In this document: piece after piece, positions 52,913 through 60,818 of the stretch | How positions within the stretch are numbered: the first letter of the stretch is position 1 | How the letters are laid out: each line of letters opens with the position of its first letter | Position numbers and translations under genes: made by a program | The notes under the pieces: generated by a model | What the model was told of the DNA's origin: nothing | The model's database searches: none | The model's input: the letters and a program-made list of their open reading frames with translations, nothing else | Source of the DNA: Sorangium cellulosum So ce56 | GTDB taxonomy: Bacteria; Myxococcota_A; Polyangia; Polyangiales; Polyangiaceae | Direction of reading: 5' to 3' | Assembly: GCF_000067165.1 (NCBI RefSeq) | Contig: NC_010162.1 | Location: forward strand, 4,546,501 to 4,610,500 | Length of the DNA: 64,000 nucleotides

Positions 52913-53776
52913 ATGAGGTACTGTCTGTTCGTTGGATTGCTTGCCTTGCCCCTCCTGGGTTGCGGATCGGATCCCGCTGACAACGAGGGCGCGACGACGA
53001 CGGGCGCGACGACGAGCACGGGCTCCGCGGGGACGGGAGGCGCTGGCGGGGAATCGCCGGGCTGCGCTCCGGCCGCGGCCCCGGACGTCACCGATGTCTC
53101 CGGCACGTGGGCGTACCGCGCCATCGGGTCGCAGCTCACCCAGGCGCAGGGTCTCCCGCCGTTCCAGACGCGCATCGTCAGCGTGATGCTCATCACGCAG
53201 CAGCAGAATGGAGACGCCATCTCCCTGCAGGGCACGTATTGCGATCACTACACCGAGGACCCGGACGCGATCGTGCACGCCGTCATCCCGGACAGCTTCC
53301 GCGGGGCGCTCGCGCCGGTGACCCGCGAGGGCACGTTTGCGGCAAACGAAGGGGGGCTCCGCTACAAGCTCGGGCCCCTCCACGAGGTGATCGGCGCGGC
53401 GCTCGGCGACCCGGCGCAGGACGAGCTGCCCACGGATCCGGAGGACGCTCGCGTCGTCGATCAGGACGAGGATGGGCACCCGGGGATGACGGTTCAGCTC
53501 CAGGGGCTCATCGACGGGTCGGTGTACGTGGCCGAGCGGGCGCGGACCGAGCTCGACGGCGTGGCGGTCGCGACCGATCGCATCGAGGGGCGGCTCGGTT
53601 TCGTGTCGGAGCAGAGCGTGCTCGAGACGGATCCTCCGAGCCTGAAGGCGACCATGGCCGCCTCGAGGACGTATCCCGATCCGGAGGAGTGCAACAGCAC
53701 CTTCGTGATGGTCCGTACCCCTGACGAGGCGGACTGCGCCTGGATCATGGAAAGGGCCGACACGCTCTTCCAGTAA
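52913..53776 (+). CDS. Hypothetical lipoprotein
   Basis: A 287-residue lipoprotein with a clear lipobox (CLFVGLLALPLLGC). Thr/Gly-rich linker (residues about 22-45) is followed by a beta-rich domain starting VSGTWAYRAIGSQLTQAQGL and ending with a conserved-looking CNSTFVMVRT and DCAWIMERAD. It resembles the many uncharacterised lipoproteins of myxobacteria; no catalytic signature is seen. GGAG precedes the ATG by 7 nt. It converges with the FadL-like gene. Confidence 0.65.
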   Translation: MRYCLFVGLLALPLLGCGSDPADNEGATTTGATTSTGSAGTGGAGGESPGCAPAAAPDVTDVSGTWAYRAIGSQLTQAQGLPPFQTRIVSVMLITQQQNGDAISLQGTYCDHYTEDPDAIVHAVIPDSFRGALAPVTREGTFAANEGGLRYKLGPLHEVIGAALGDPAQDELPTDPEDARVVDQDEDGHPGMTVQLQGLIDGSVYVAERARTELDGVAVATDRIEGRLGFVSEQSVLETDPPSLKATMAASRTYPDPEECNSTFVMVRTPDEADCAWIMERADTLFQ

Positions 53777-53860
53777 AGCCGCTCCCGGCGCTCGCGGCGC
53801 CCCGCGTGACCGAGCGCCTCCGGGTCACCGATCGAGAGGACACCGGCTTCGCTGGGCTGC

Positions 53861-55381
53861 TCACTCGGGCAGCCGCAGGACGAAGCCGGCGCCGGCGAGC
53901 CAGCCGCCGCTGGAGAAGCCGGGATAACCTGGGTTGTTCGTCTGCAGCCCTTCCACGCCGTCGAGCGGCTCGCCGCTCACGATGTCGACAAGGTTGTCGG
54001 GGACCTCGTCGAACACGGGGTTCCTGGCGGACGGGCTCTTCGACACCTCCCGCGGCACGAGCAGCTGGCCATGCAGGAACGCTCCCACGCCGAAGTCGGC
54101 GCCGAAGAGCGACACCGGCGTCTCGAACGAGGCGCTGGCCGCGAGGCGCGCGTTGTCGACGTAGTTGGTCCTGCCGGTCTGGTCCGGCACGGGAGACGGC
54201 GTGAAGGCGACGTCCGCGGAGACCCTGCGACTCCCCAGCACGACCGCGCCGCCGAGCCCCACGGACACCGTGCTCGACCACGGGTCGGGCGGGGTCTCCG
54301 CGTGCCGATCGCGGTACTCTGACCACCGCGTCAGGAGCGCGTGCGCGCCGATCTCCCAGACGGGCGGCGCCGGGCTCTTCGAGCGCGCGGCGCGCTCGCC
54401 CCCTCGGTCCTCGCTCGGCGGGCCCATGACCGAGGCCCCGACGCCGACGCGGGTCGGCTGATGGCCGAGCGTCAAGCGATAGGCCTGGGGGACCGAGGTC
54501 TCGCCCTCCGGATAGGTAGTGTTCCAGAAGCGGATCCTGTTCTCGCCGTCGGTGTCCGACGCCGAGGCGAGGTGGAGCGTGGCCGAGAGGCGCAGCCAGG
54601 GGGCTGGGCTGGTCGCGAAGGCGAAGTAAGGAGCGAAGACGCTCTCGACCTCCACGTCGGGGTTGATGAGGGCGGTCCGCTGGTCGCTGGCGTCGGGCAC
54701 GTGGACGGCGGTCCGCGCGCTGGTGCCGATCGTGACGTCGACGCCCGCCCCGACGGACAGCCAGCGGGTGATTCGGCCAGCCATCGACACGGCCAGGCTG
54801 GTGACCGACAACCGATCTCCCAGCAGCTCGAACTCCAGCCGATTCGAGAAGTACTGCGCGCGCTCGTCGGCGAAGAAGGCCCGCTGCTCCTGGAAGCTCC
54901 TGAGCGGCAGCAGGGCGTAGAAGCCCAGGACGAGGCGGTCCTCGTAGAGCGGCCGCACGAACCCGAGCGTCGCGTAGCTGTTGATCTGCCGATCGCGCGT
55001 GTCATCCCGCGGGCTCGGGAGCTTCGACCCGGGCAAGGGCCGGTGGGTGAGCCGAGAGGTCGAGCCGTCCGGATTCCGGATCTGGCCATCGTACACCGAC
55101 TCGGGCACGTCGACGCCCGGGGGGCGGGGCGCCAGGGTGATGTCGCCGCGCGTGACGAGCACGAAGAAGCCCGCTTGCGTCGTCGCGGGCGCAAACGGCA
55201 GGAGCGCGGGGTTGAAGAACGCGGCTTCCGGTCCCCGCGCGAGCGCCCGTGCGTTCAGCCCGTTGGCGCTCGTGGGAGCGCCGGTGATCTCCAGCGCGCC
55301 GGACGCGCGGGCGGCCCCGGCCTGGAGGAGCAAGGCGGACGCCAGCGCGAACGGCGTGGCGACGCAGACTTTGTGCGGCAT
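53861..55381 (-). CDS. OmpP1/FadL-like outer-membrane protein
   Basis: About 506 residues. A signal peptide (LASALLLQAGAARASGA) precedes the FadL-type N-terminus with GPEAAFFNPALLPFA (NPA motif) and a long beta-barrel pattern ending in GFVLRLPE. FadL relatives carry hydrophobic molecules across the outer membrane. The ATG at 55381 is preferred; an Arg/Pro-rich extension to 55429 lacks a ribosome site. Same strand as, and just downstream of, the fibro-slime gene. Confidence 0.72.
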   Translation of the reverse strand: MPHKVCVATPFALASALLLQAGAARASGALEITGAPTSANGLNARALARGPEAAFFNPALLPFAPATTQAGFFVLVTRGDITLAPRPPGVDVPESVYDGQIRNPDGSTSRLTHRPLPGSKLPSPRDDTRDRQINSYATLGFVRPLYEDRLVLGFYALLPLRSFQEQRAFFADERAQYFSNRLEFELLGDRLSVTSLAVSMAGRITRWLSVGAGVDVTIGTSARTAVHVPDASDQRTALINPDVEVESVFAPYFAFATSPAPWLRLSATLHLASASDTDGENRIRFWNTTYPEGETSVPQAYRLTLGHQPTRVGVGASVMGPPSEDRGGERAARSKSPAPPVWEIGAHALLTRWSEYRDRHAETPPDPWSSTVSVGLGGAVVLGSRRVSADVAFTPSPVPDQTGRTNYVDNARLAASASFETPVSLFGADFGVGAFLHGQLLVPREVSKSPSARNPVFDEVPDNLVDIVSGEPLDGVEGLQTNNPGYPGFSSGGWLAGAGFVLRLPE

Positions 55382-55504
55382 AGGTGCTCGAGGCGCGGGA
55401 GTCTGCCGGAGGGCCGGCCGCGAGGTCAAGCCCTGAGCCGCGCAATTTTCCGCGTCGTCACGGGCTCACCACGCCGATGCATGATCGCATGAAGACCGTC
55501 GATG

Positions 55505-56401
55505 CTACTTCAGGATCGGGTCGCAGTTCGTGAACTTGAACGACGTCATCATCGTGAACACCGCACTGCCGCTGCGGCGCTCCGCGTAGAAGAAGTCGAG
55601 CGGATACTCCTTGCCGACCTCGATGCCGAGCGCCTCGGCGTACGCGTCGAGCTCGAGGAGCGCCGAGGTCGGGCTGTGGAGCCCGCCCATGTCGATCGCG
55701 AGGCGCCTGTTGATGAACACCCAGAGGTCGTCGTCGCCGTTGAAGAAGAAGACGCCGCCGCGCTGGTAGTCGAACGTCATGTGGAGCTCGTACGTGAAGC
55801 CGAAGTTGTGAACACGCCCCTCGTTGCCCCACCCCTGATCGTCGATGGGGAAGAACTGGTCTCCAGAGAAGAGCCCGAGGCCGCTCTCGCTCACCTGGAG
55901 CGGGACGTCGTACCGGATCGGTACGTTGACCGTGGGGTCGTCGTGATACCACTGATAGAACGCCTCGGGACCGGTCGTGTGCTCCGTCCCGCCCTCATGG
56001 GCATAGACCGGCTTGTCGTCGGGGCCGAGCTCGGGTGCGACGATCCCTTTCAGGCCGTTGCCCGCGAAGTTCTCGAAGTCGGGGTGCCCGCCGTCCGTGC
56101 TGAAGGCCTTGAAGTCGCGCACCACCCCCGCGAGCTTCGGCTCGCAACGCTCGTCTCCGCCAGCGCCGGCGCTGCCTTGTGCGGAGCCGCCACCGGCGCC
56201 GGGATCGAGGGTGCCGGGGTCATCACCGCCGGCGGTGGACGAGGACGAGGCGGGCGACGACGACGTCGTGGCGCCGAGGTCGCGACCGATGACGGCGATC
56301 TCGGTGGTGCACCCCGCGAGCGCCGTGCCCGTCGTGAGAAGGAAGGCCGGGAATCGCGGGGTGCCCGCGCGGGTGGCCGCCGTGGGCTCGGCTGGCTTCA
56401 T
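55505..56401 (-). CDS. Fibro-slime domain lipoprotein
   Basis: About 298 residues. Lipobox in LLTTGTALAGC, Ser/Gly/Asp-rich linker, then the fibro-slime domain: VVRDFKAFSTDGGHPDFENF, LGPDDKPVYAHEGG, EAFYQWYHDDPTVNVPI and DYQRGGVFFFNGDDDLWVFI. This domain is shared by Fibrobacter slime proteins, Dictyostelium prespore proteins and myxobacteria and is thought to be extracellular and adhesive. A start at 56422 (GGAGG-preceded) is an alternative to 56401 (AGGAG nine nucleotides upstream). Confidence 0.85.
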   Translation of the reverse strand: MKPAEPTAATRAGTPRFPAFLLTTGTALAGCTTEIAVIGRDLGATTSSSPASSSSTAGGDDPGTLDPGAGGGSAQGSAGAGGDERCEPKLAGVVRDFKAFSTDGGHPDFENFAGNGLKGIVAPELGPDDKPVYAHEGGTEHTTGPEAFYQWYHDDPTVNVPIRYDVPLQVSESGLGLFSGDQFFPIDDQGWGNEGRVHNFGFTYELHMTFDYQRGGVFFFNGDDDLWVFINRRLAIDMGGLHSPTSALLELDAYAEALGIEVGKEYPLDFFYAERRSGSAVFTMMTSFKFTNCDPILK

Positions 56402-56483
56402 CGAGATCGTCTCCTGTCGCATGGATGCCTCCGAGCTTGCCGGGCCTGCCCGCGATCGCTTCACGGACGCTCTGCACGGAGCC

Positions 56484-57050
56484 TCAGCTCCAGTGTGCGG
56501 TTAACTCGAGGTGATCATCGTTGTCGCCACCGCCCGAGATGATGCGCTGGCGGACGTGGTCTGCGCCGCCGATCACGAGGAGCTGCTCGCAGGAGCCGAT
56601 GACTTCGGTCCACATGTTCTCATCGAAGCCGTGGCAACCGATCCAGAGAGCGCGGGTGAAGCCGCGGCGGGATTCGAGGACACGGACGTGGCCGGCGGAA
56701 TAGTAGTTGGAGAAGACGCGCTGGCCGAGGGAGAAGAGGGTGGAAGGGGAGATGAGGCCCGCGATGACCTTGTAGATGCCGCTCATGTCGTCGTGCGTGC
56801 ACTGACGGCCAATCTGGTGGATGAGCTCTTTGCCTTCGCCGGTCGTGCGCCGGATGGCCTGGAACAGGTCCTTGTACCAGGCGATCGGGTACCAGCCGGT
56901 GGAGACGAGGCTGCCGTAGCGGATGCCGTCGCGCAGCGGTTCACACATCTCATCCAGGCTGCGCTTCTGGAGAGGCTCGCCGCGCAGCTTGCCAAAGCTC
57001 GCCACCACGGAGCGAAACGCCACCCCCTTGACCTTCGGTTCGTCGGTCAT
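56484..57050 (-). CDS. DUF2378 (Myxococcales-restricted) protein
   Basis: A 188-residue protein with the TIGR02265/DUF2378 layout: KVKGVAFRSVVASFGKLRGE, then IRYGSLVSTGWYPIAWYKDL and the C-terminal LWIGCHGFDENMWTEVIGSC. The family is known only from Myxococcales, often in many copies, function unknown. ATG 57050 is the most plausible start; a much longer upstream frame overlaps the pseudogene and is rejected. Confidence 0.8.
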   Translation of the reverse strand: MTDEPKVKGVAFRSVVASFGKLRGEPLQKRSLDEMCEPLRDGIRYGSLVSTGWYPIAWYKDLFQAIRRTTGEGKELIHQIGRQCTHDDMSGIYKVIAGLISPSTLFSLGQRVFSNYYSAGHVRVLESRRGFTRALWIGCHGFDENMWTEVIGSCEQLLVIGGADHVRQRIISGGGDNDDHLELTAHWS

Positions 57051-57158
57051 CCCATCGCGCGAGCGCGCTCGGCAAGGAGGGTACCGCATCCCGCGGGAGC
57101 AGGCCAGCGCCCTGGGTGGCAGCGACGGGCCCGGCCAGGCGCGAGCCGCGGCTCCGGG

Positions 57159-57344
57159 CTCCTCTCCAAGACGCCCGAGGATCTCTATCAGAGCGCTCGC
57201 GGCCTCCGGCGCGATCTGGAGAGATGTCTCGCCGAGTGGACCCTGAGTGGGACGATCAAACCGTTCACACCGGGGGAGCACGACGCGTCCGATCAGCTCC
57301 AGATCCCCCAGAAGCTGTACGCGCGGGACGCGGAGATGGCTTTC
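57159..57344 (+). pseudogene. Fragment of a multidomain protein kinase
   Basis: The translation LLSKTPEDLYQSARGLRRDL followed by ERCLAEWTLSGTIKPFTPGE and SDQLQIPQKLYARDAEM matches the junction between the kinase domain and AAA+/histidine kinase modules of large myxobacterial Ser/Thr-kinase hybrids (usually KTAEDRYQSARGL...LPEKLYGREAE). No kinase core precedes it and the frame is cut by the GCCAAG repeat at 57351. A remnant about 62 codons long. Confidence 0.75.
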
Positions 57345-57350
57345 CCCTCT

Positions 57351-57398
57351 CCCCTTGGCGTCCTTGGCGGCTTGGCGGTTTTTCTGCTGATCCGGGGC
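57351..57398 (-). repeat. Half copy of the dispersed hairpin element
   Basis: CTTGGCGTCCTTGGCGGCTT then GGCGGTTTTTCTG is the right arm of the element seen at 38808-38832 and 36232-36248. The left arm is absent. It directly follows the kinase fragment, suggesting deletion or recombination at the repeat. Confidence 0.6.
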
Positions 57399-57415
57399 AA
57401 CTTCCCCCAGCAGAG

Positions 57416-58786
57416 CTAAGGCACACGACGCGCGGTCTCCGGCGGCGCGGGCGCCCCGAGGCCTGCCGCGGGGCGGCGCAGCGTGAGCACCGCGCGGCAG
57501 CCGCCGCCGGGCGCGGCCTCGAGCCAGCACTCGCCGCCGTGGCGGCGCGCCACCTCGCGCGCGAGCGGCAGGCCGAGGCCGAGGCCGGCGCGGTTGCGGC
57601 GCCGCCCCTCGCCGGTGCGCGTGAACCGGTCGAACACCGCGTCGCGCTCGCCGGGCGGCACGCCGGGGCCTCGATCGTCGACCTGGAAGACCACCCGGTC
57701 GGGCTCCGGCACGACCCTCAGGACCACTGGCGCGCCCGCGGCGTAGGCGGCCGCGTTGCGGAGGAGATTCGAGAGTGCCGCCTCCACGAGCGCCGGGTGC
57801 ACGCGCAGATCGGCGTCACCCTGCGCATCGAGCTCGAAGGCGCAGCCCGCGCGGACCAGCCCCGGCCGCTCGCGGGCCGCGGCCTCTTCCGCCAGCGCGA
57901 CGGCGCCGGCCGGCTCGAGGCCCTGCTCGACCTGGCCCGCGTCGACCCGGGCCAGCGCGAGCAGGCCCTCCACGAGGCCCCGCAGGCGCTCCACCTCCTC
58001 GCGCACGGAGTCGAGCACCTCGCGGTACTCCTCGGCCCCGCGGGACCGGCGCAGCGCCACCTCGATCTCGCCGAGCATCGCCGTCACCGGGGTGCGCAGC
58101 TCGTGGGCCGCGTCGGCGGTGAAGCGGACCTGGGCGCGGTGCGCTGCGCCCAGGCGGTCGAGCAGCGCGTTCACGGCGGCGAGCAGGGCGCGGAGCTCCG
58201 CCGGGCCCGCCTCGGTGAGGCGGTCGCCGCCCGCGAGCGCGGTCACGCGCGCGGCCTCGGCGCACGCGCGATCGAGCGGCGCGAGCGCGCGGCGCACCGT
58301 GCGCCGGAGCAGCAGCGCCGCGGTCAGCGCGGCGGCGGCGGCGAGCGCGCCGTAGATGGCGGCGAAAGGGCCGACGCTGCGCGCGAGGGTGACGCGCGGG
58401 GCAGCGGCGGCGATGAGCACGTGCTCGCCATGTCCGTCGCGCTCGGCCTCGACCTCGGCCGGCAGGACCAGGAGGCGGAGATCGCCGACGTCGCCCGCGG
58501 TTGGGCGCTCCGCGGCGAGCGCTTCCCGCGCCAGATCCGCCGGGACGCGCGGGTCGCTCTGGATCGAGACCCACACCGACGCCGGCGAGCGGCTGTGCTC
58601 CACCTCCCACGCGCCGGGGGCCTCCGGGTGGGCGTGCTCGTGGGCCGCGGCGAGCAGCGCCCGGTCGAGCGCGCGCACCTCGGCCTCGTGCAGCAGCGCG
58701 GCGGTGCCGACGCCGACGCCTGCGAGCGCGCCGAGCACCACGGTGACCGCGCCCGCGACGAGCGCATCGGCCAGCGAGCGGCTCAC
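57416..58786 (-). CDS. Sensor histidine kinase (OmpR-type system)
   Basis: A 456-residue kinase with N-terminal TM (LADALVAGAVTVVLGALAGV), a periplasmic sensor part, second TM (SVGPFAAIYGALAAAAALTA), HAMP, HisKA with FTADAAHELRTPVTAML (phospho-His) and HATPase motifs NLLRNAAAYA, DDRGPGVPPGERDAVFDRFT and GLGLGLPLAREVA. The sensor segment is about 100 residues, its ligand unknown. GTG start at 58786 overlaps the response regulator stop (GTGA). Confidence 0.9.
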   Translation of the reverse strand: MSRSLADALVAGAVTVVLGALAGVGVGTAALLHEAEVRALDRALLAAAHEHAHPEAPGAWEVEHSRSPASVWVSIQSDPRVPADLAREALAAERPTAGDVGDLRLLVLPAEVEAERDGHGEHVLIAAAAPRVTLARSVGPFAAIYGALAAAAALTAALLLRRTVRRALAPLDRACAEAARVTALAGGDRLTEAGPAELRALLAAVNALLDRLGAAHRAQVRFTADAAHELRTPVTAMLGEIEVALRRSRGAEEYREVLDSVREEVERLRGLVEGLLALARVDAGQVEQGLEPAGAVALAEEAAARERPGLVRAGCAFELDAQGDADLRVHPALVEAALSNLLRNAAAYAAGAPVVLRVVPEPDRVVFQVDDRGPGVPPGERDAVFDRFTRTGEGRRRNRAGLGLGLPLAREVARRHGGECWLEAAPGGGCRAVLTLRRPAAGLGAPAPPETARRVP

Positions 58787-59454
58787 CGCGGCCGCTCCTC
58801 GAGGACATACCCGACGCCCCGCACCGTGTGGATCAGCGGGCGCGCGAAGCCGCGATCCACCTTGGCCCGCAGCGCGCTGATGGCCACGTCGACGACGTTG
58901 GTACCAGGGTCGTGGCCCACGTCCCAGACGCGCTCCAGCAGGCGGGTGCGGCTGAGCACCCGGCCGGCGCTCTCCGCGAGCGCGCGCAGCAGCGCGAACT
59001 CCTTCGCCGTGAGGTGGATCTCCCGCCCGGCGCGCTCGACCCGGTGGGCCGCGAGATCGATCAGCAGGTCGGCCACCTCGACGCGCTCGCTGCGCCCGGC
59101 GCGGCGCGATACGGCGGCGATGCGCGCCAGCAGCTCCTCGAACGAGAACGGCTTGGGGAGGTAGTCGTCCGCGCCGCCGTGGAGGCCCTCCACGCGCTCG
59201 CCGACCCGGTCGCGCGCGGTGAGGCAGATCGCCGGGGTGGCGGCGCCGCCGCGGCGGAGCTCGCGGATGAGGTCCAGGCCGTCACCGTCGGGCAAGGCGC
59301 GGTCGACGAGGAGGAGGTCATAGTCGCCCTGGGCGAGCGCGCGCCGGGCGCCTGCGAGGTCCTCCTCCACGTGCACCTGGTGCCCTTCCTCGGCGAGGCC
59401 GCGGCGCAGGAAGCCCGCGATCTTGCGCTCGTCTTCGATGACCAGGATGCGCAT
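58783..59454 (-). CDS. OmpR-family response regulator
   Basis: A 223-residue regulator. Receiver: VIEDERKIAGFLRRGL and the acceptor Asp in LLLVDRALPDGDGLDLI (about 51); conserved LPKPFSFEELLARI. C-terminal winged helix: IHLTAKEFALLRALAESAGR and TNVVDVAISALRAKVD, HTVRGVGYVLEERP. It responds to the kinase encoded directly downstream (GTGA overlap) and shares an operon with the membrane protein upstream. CopR/QseB-like systems have this organisation. Confidence 0.93.
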   Translation of the reverse strand: MRILVIEDERKIAGFLRRGLAEEGHQVHVEEDLAGARRALAQGDYDLLLVDRALPDGDGLDLIRELRRGGAATPAICLTARDRVGERVEGLHGGADDYLPKPFSFEELLARIAAVSRRAGRSERVEVADLLIDLAAHRVERAGREIHLTAKEFALLRALAESAGRVLSRTRLLERVWDVGHDPGTNVVDVAISALRAKVDRGFARPLIHTVRGVGYVLEERPR

Positions 59455-59482
59455 GGGTCTCCGCCGTACTCGAGCCGGGGGC

Positions 59483-60085
59483 TCAGTCGTCGTCCTCTTC
59501 CCGTTCGCGTCGATCCGCGCCGGCGGCAGGCGTCGCCTCGCTGGCCGGTGCACTCTGGCCTCGGGCAGGCTCGGCGGCCAGGGCGCCGCCGCGCGTCTCT
59601 GGGTGCCGGATCTCGCCGCCCGCGGCGCCGGTCCAGGCCATGGCGCCGCTGGTCAGGATCGCGGCTCCGAGGGTGATCACCACCGGCGCGCTGGACACCG
59701 TCGGCCGGCGCTCGGGCGCATCGGCGAGCGTGATCGCCGCCGGCGCGCCGGGCGCCGTCCGGCGGCGCTCGGCGAGCAGCAGCGCCGCCATCCCCGCGAG
59801 CGCGGTCAGGCCCGCGAGCGCGGTCGCCACGCCGGCCCGCTCCTCGTGGACCTCCATGGCCTGCTCGGAGGTGCCTGGCTGGCGCTCGATGACGTCCTCG
59901 GCCGGCTCGCCGCTCAGGTAAGCGGCGGCGGCGCCGGCGGCCGAGAGCACCAGCACGAGCACCGCGGACCGCAAGGCGCCGCGCTCGGCGGGATGGAAGA
60001 ACGCCAGGATCAGGAGCACCGCCGCGATGGCGAAGCCGACGATGGGGAGGTGGTTGATGATGAGGTGAAGATGCGCTGCGTTCAT
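59483..60085 (-). CDS. Small integral membrane protein of a two-component operon
   Basis: A 200-residue protein beginning MNAAHLHLIINHLPIVGFAI, with four TM segments (FAIAAVLLILAFF, LVLVLSAAGAAAAYLSG, ALAGLTALAGMAALLLAE, VVITLGAAILTSGAMAW) and a charged C-terminal tail (REREEDDD). His residues in HLHL..NHLP may bind haem or metal, as in DUF2231-like proteins. GAGGTCC precedes the ATG. It lies 28 bp upstream of the response regulator on the same strand, so it may be a signal input or target. Confidence 0.7.
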   Translation of the reverse strand: MNAAHLHLIINHLPIVGFAIAAVLLILAFFHPAERGALRSAVLVLVLSAAGAAAAYLSGEPAEDVIERQPGTSEQAMEVHEERAGVATALAGLTALAGMAALLLAERRRTAPGAPAAITLADAPERRPTVSSAPVVITLGAAILTSGAMAWTGAAGGEIRHPETRGGALAAEPARGQSAPASEATPAAGADRREREEDDD

Positions 60086-60287
60086 GAGGACCTCGCTCGG
60101 TTCAGCCCTCAACGTCTTCCCGGAACCTGGACCGGACCTCTGGCGATCATGAGAATTTCATGAGAACGCGGCGCCCGGCGCGTTGCGCCGACGCGCGGCG
60201 TTTGCACCTCCTGCCGCGCGGCGCCGCGCTGCCGGCGGGGCTCGGCGCTGGTACGTCTCATGCTCGGTCCCTGGATCGGAGGACACC

Positions 60288-60776
60288 ATGAAGAAGGGGC
60301 TGTACGACGCGCTGCGCTGGGATCATCAGCGGCTGGACGAGGTGTTCGAGGGCCTGCTCAACCGGATGCATGCCGGCGATGCGGAGGCGGCGCGCGAGAT
60401 GTGGGGAGCGTTCGAGCGCGAGCTCTCGGCGCACATGGAGGCGGAGGAGGCGGTGCTCCTGCCGGTGCTCGATCGCTTCGATCCGGAGGAGGCGGGCACC
60501 GTTCGCGCCGAGCACCTCGGCATCCGCAAGCTGATCGCGGAGATGGGGGTCGCGATCGAGCTCCACACCTTGCGGGAAGAGCGGGTGGAGGCGTTCGTCC
60601 GGGCGCTGCGGCAGCACGCCGCCCACGAGGAGGAAGGGCTGTATCCGTGGGCTGACCGGGAGCTGCCCGAGCCGGCCGTCGCGCGCCTGCTCGATCGGCT
60701 CGCCGCGGCGCGCGACGCCGTGAAGCGCGCCGCTCACCGGTCCTCGACGGCCGCGGCGGGGCCTCGGGCTCCTTGA
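60288..60776 (+). CDS. Hemerythrin-like (HHE) di-iron protein
   Basis: A 162-residue hemerythrin-domain protein: LRWDHQRLDEVFE, LSAHMEAEEAVLLPVLDRF, RAEHLGIRKLIAEMG and RQHAAHEEEGLYPWAD supply the His/Glu di-iron ligands in the family order. HHE proteins bind O2 or NO and can repair iron-sulfur clusters (RIC-like). ATG 60288 has GGAGGAC six nucleotides upstream. Its neighbours do not fix its role. Confidence 0.85.
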   Translation: MKKGLYDALRWDHQRLDEVFEGLLNRMHAGDAEAAREMWGAFERELSAHMEAEEAVLLPVLDRFDPEEAGTVRAEHLGIRKLIAEMGVAIELHTLREERVEAFVRALRQHAAHEEEGLYPWADRELPEPAVARLLDRLAAARDAVKRAAHRSSTAAAGPRAP

Positions 60777-60818
60777 CCGGGCCGACGCGGCCCGCGGCGC
60801 CTCGGCCCACGCGCGGCC

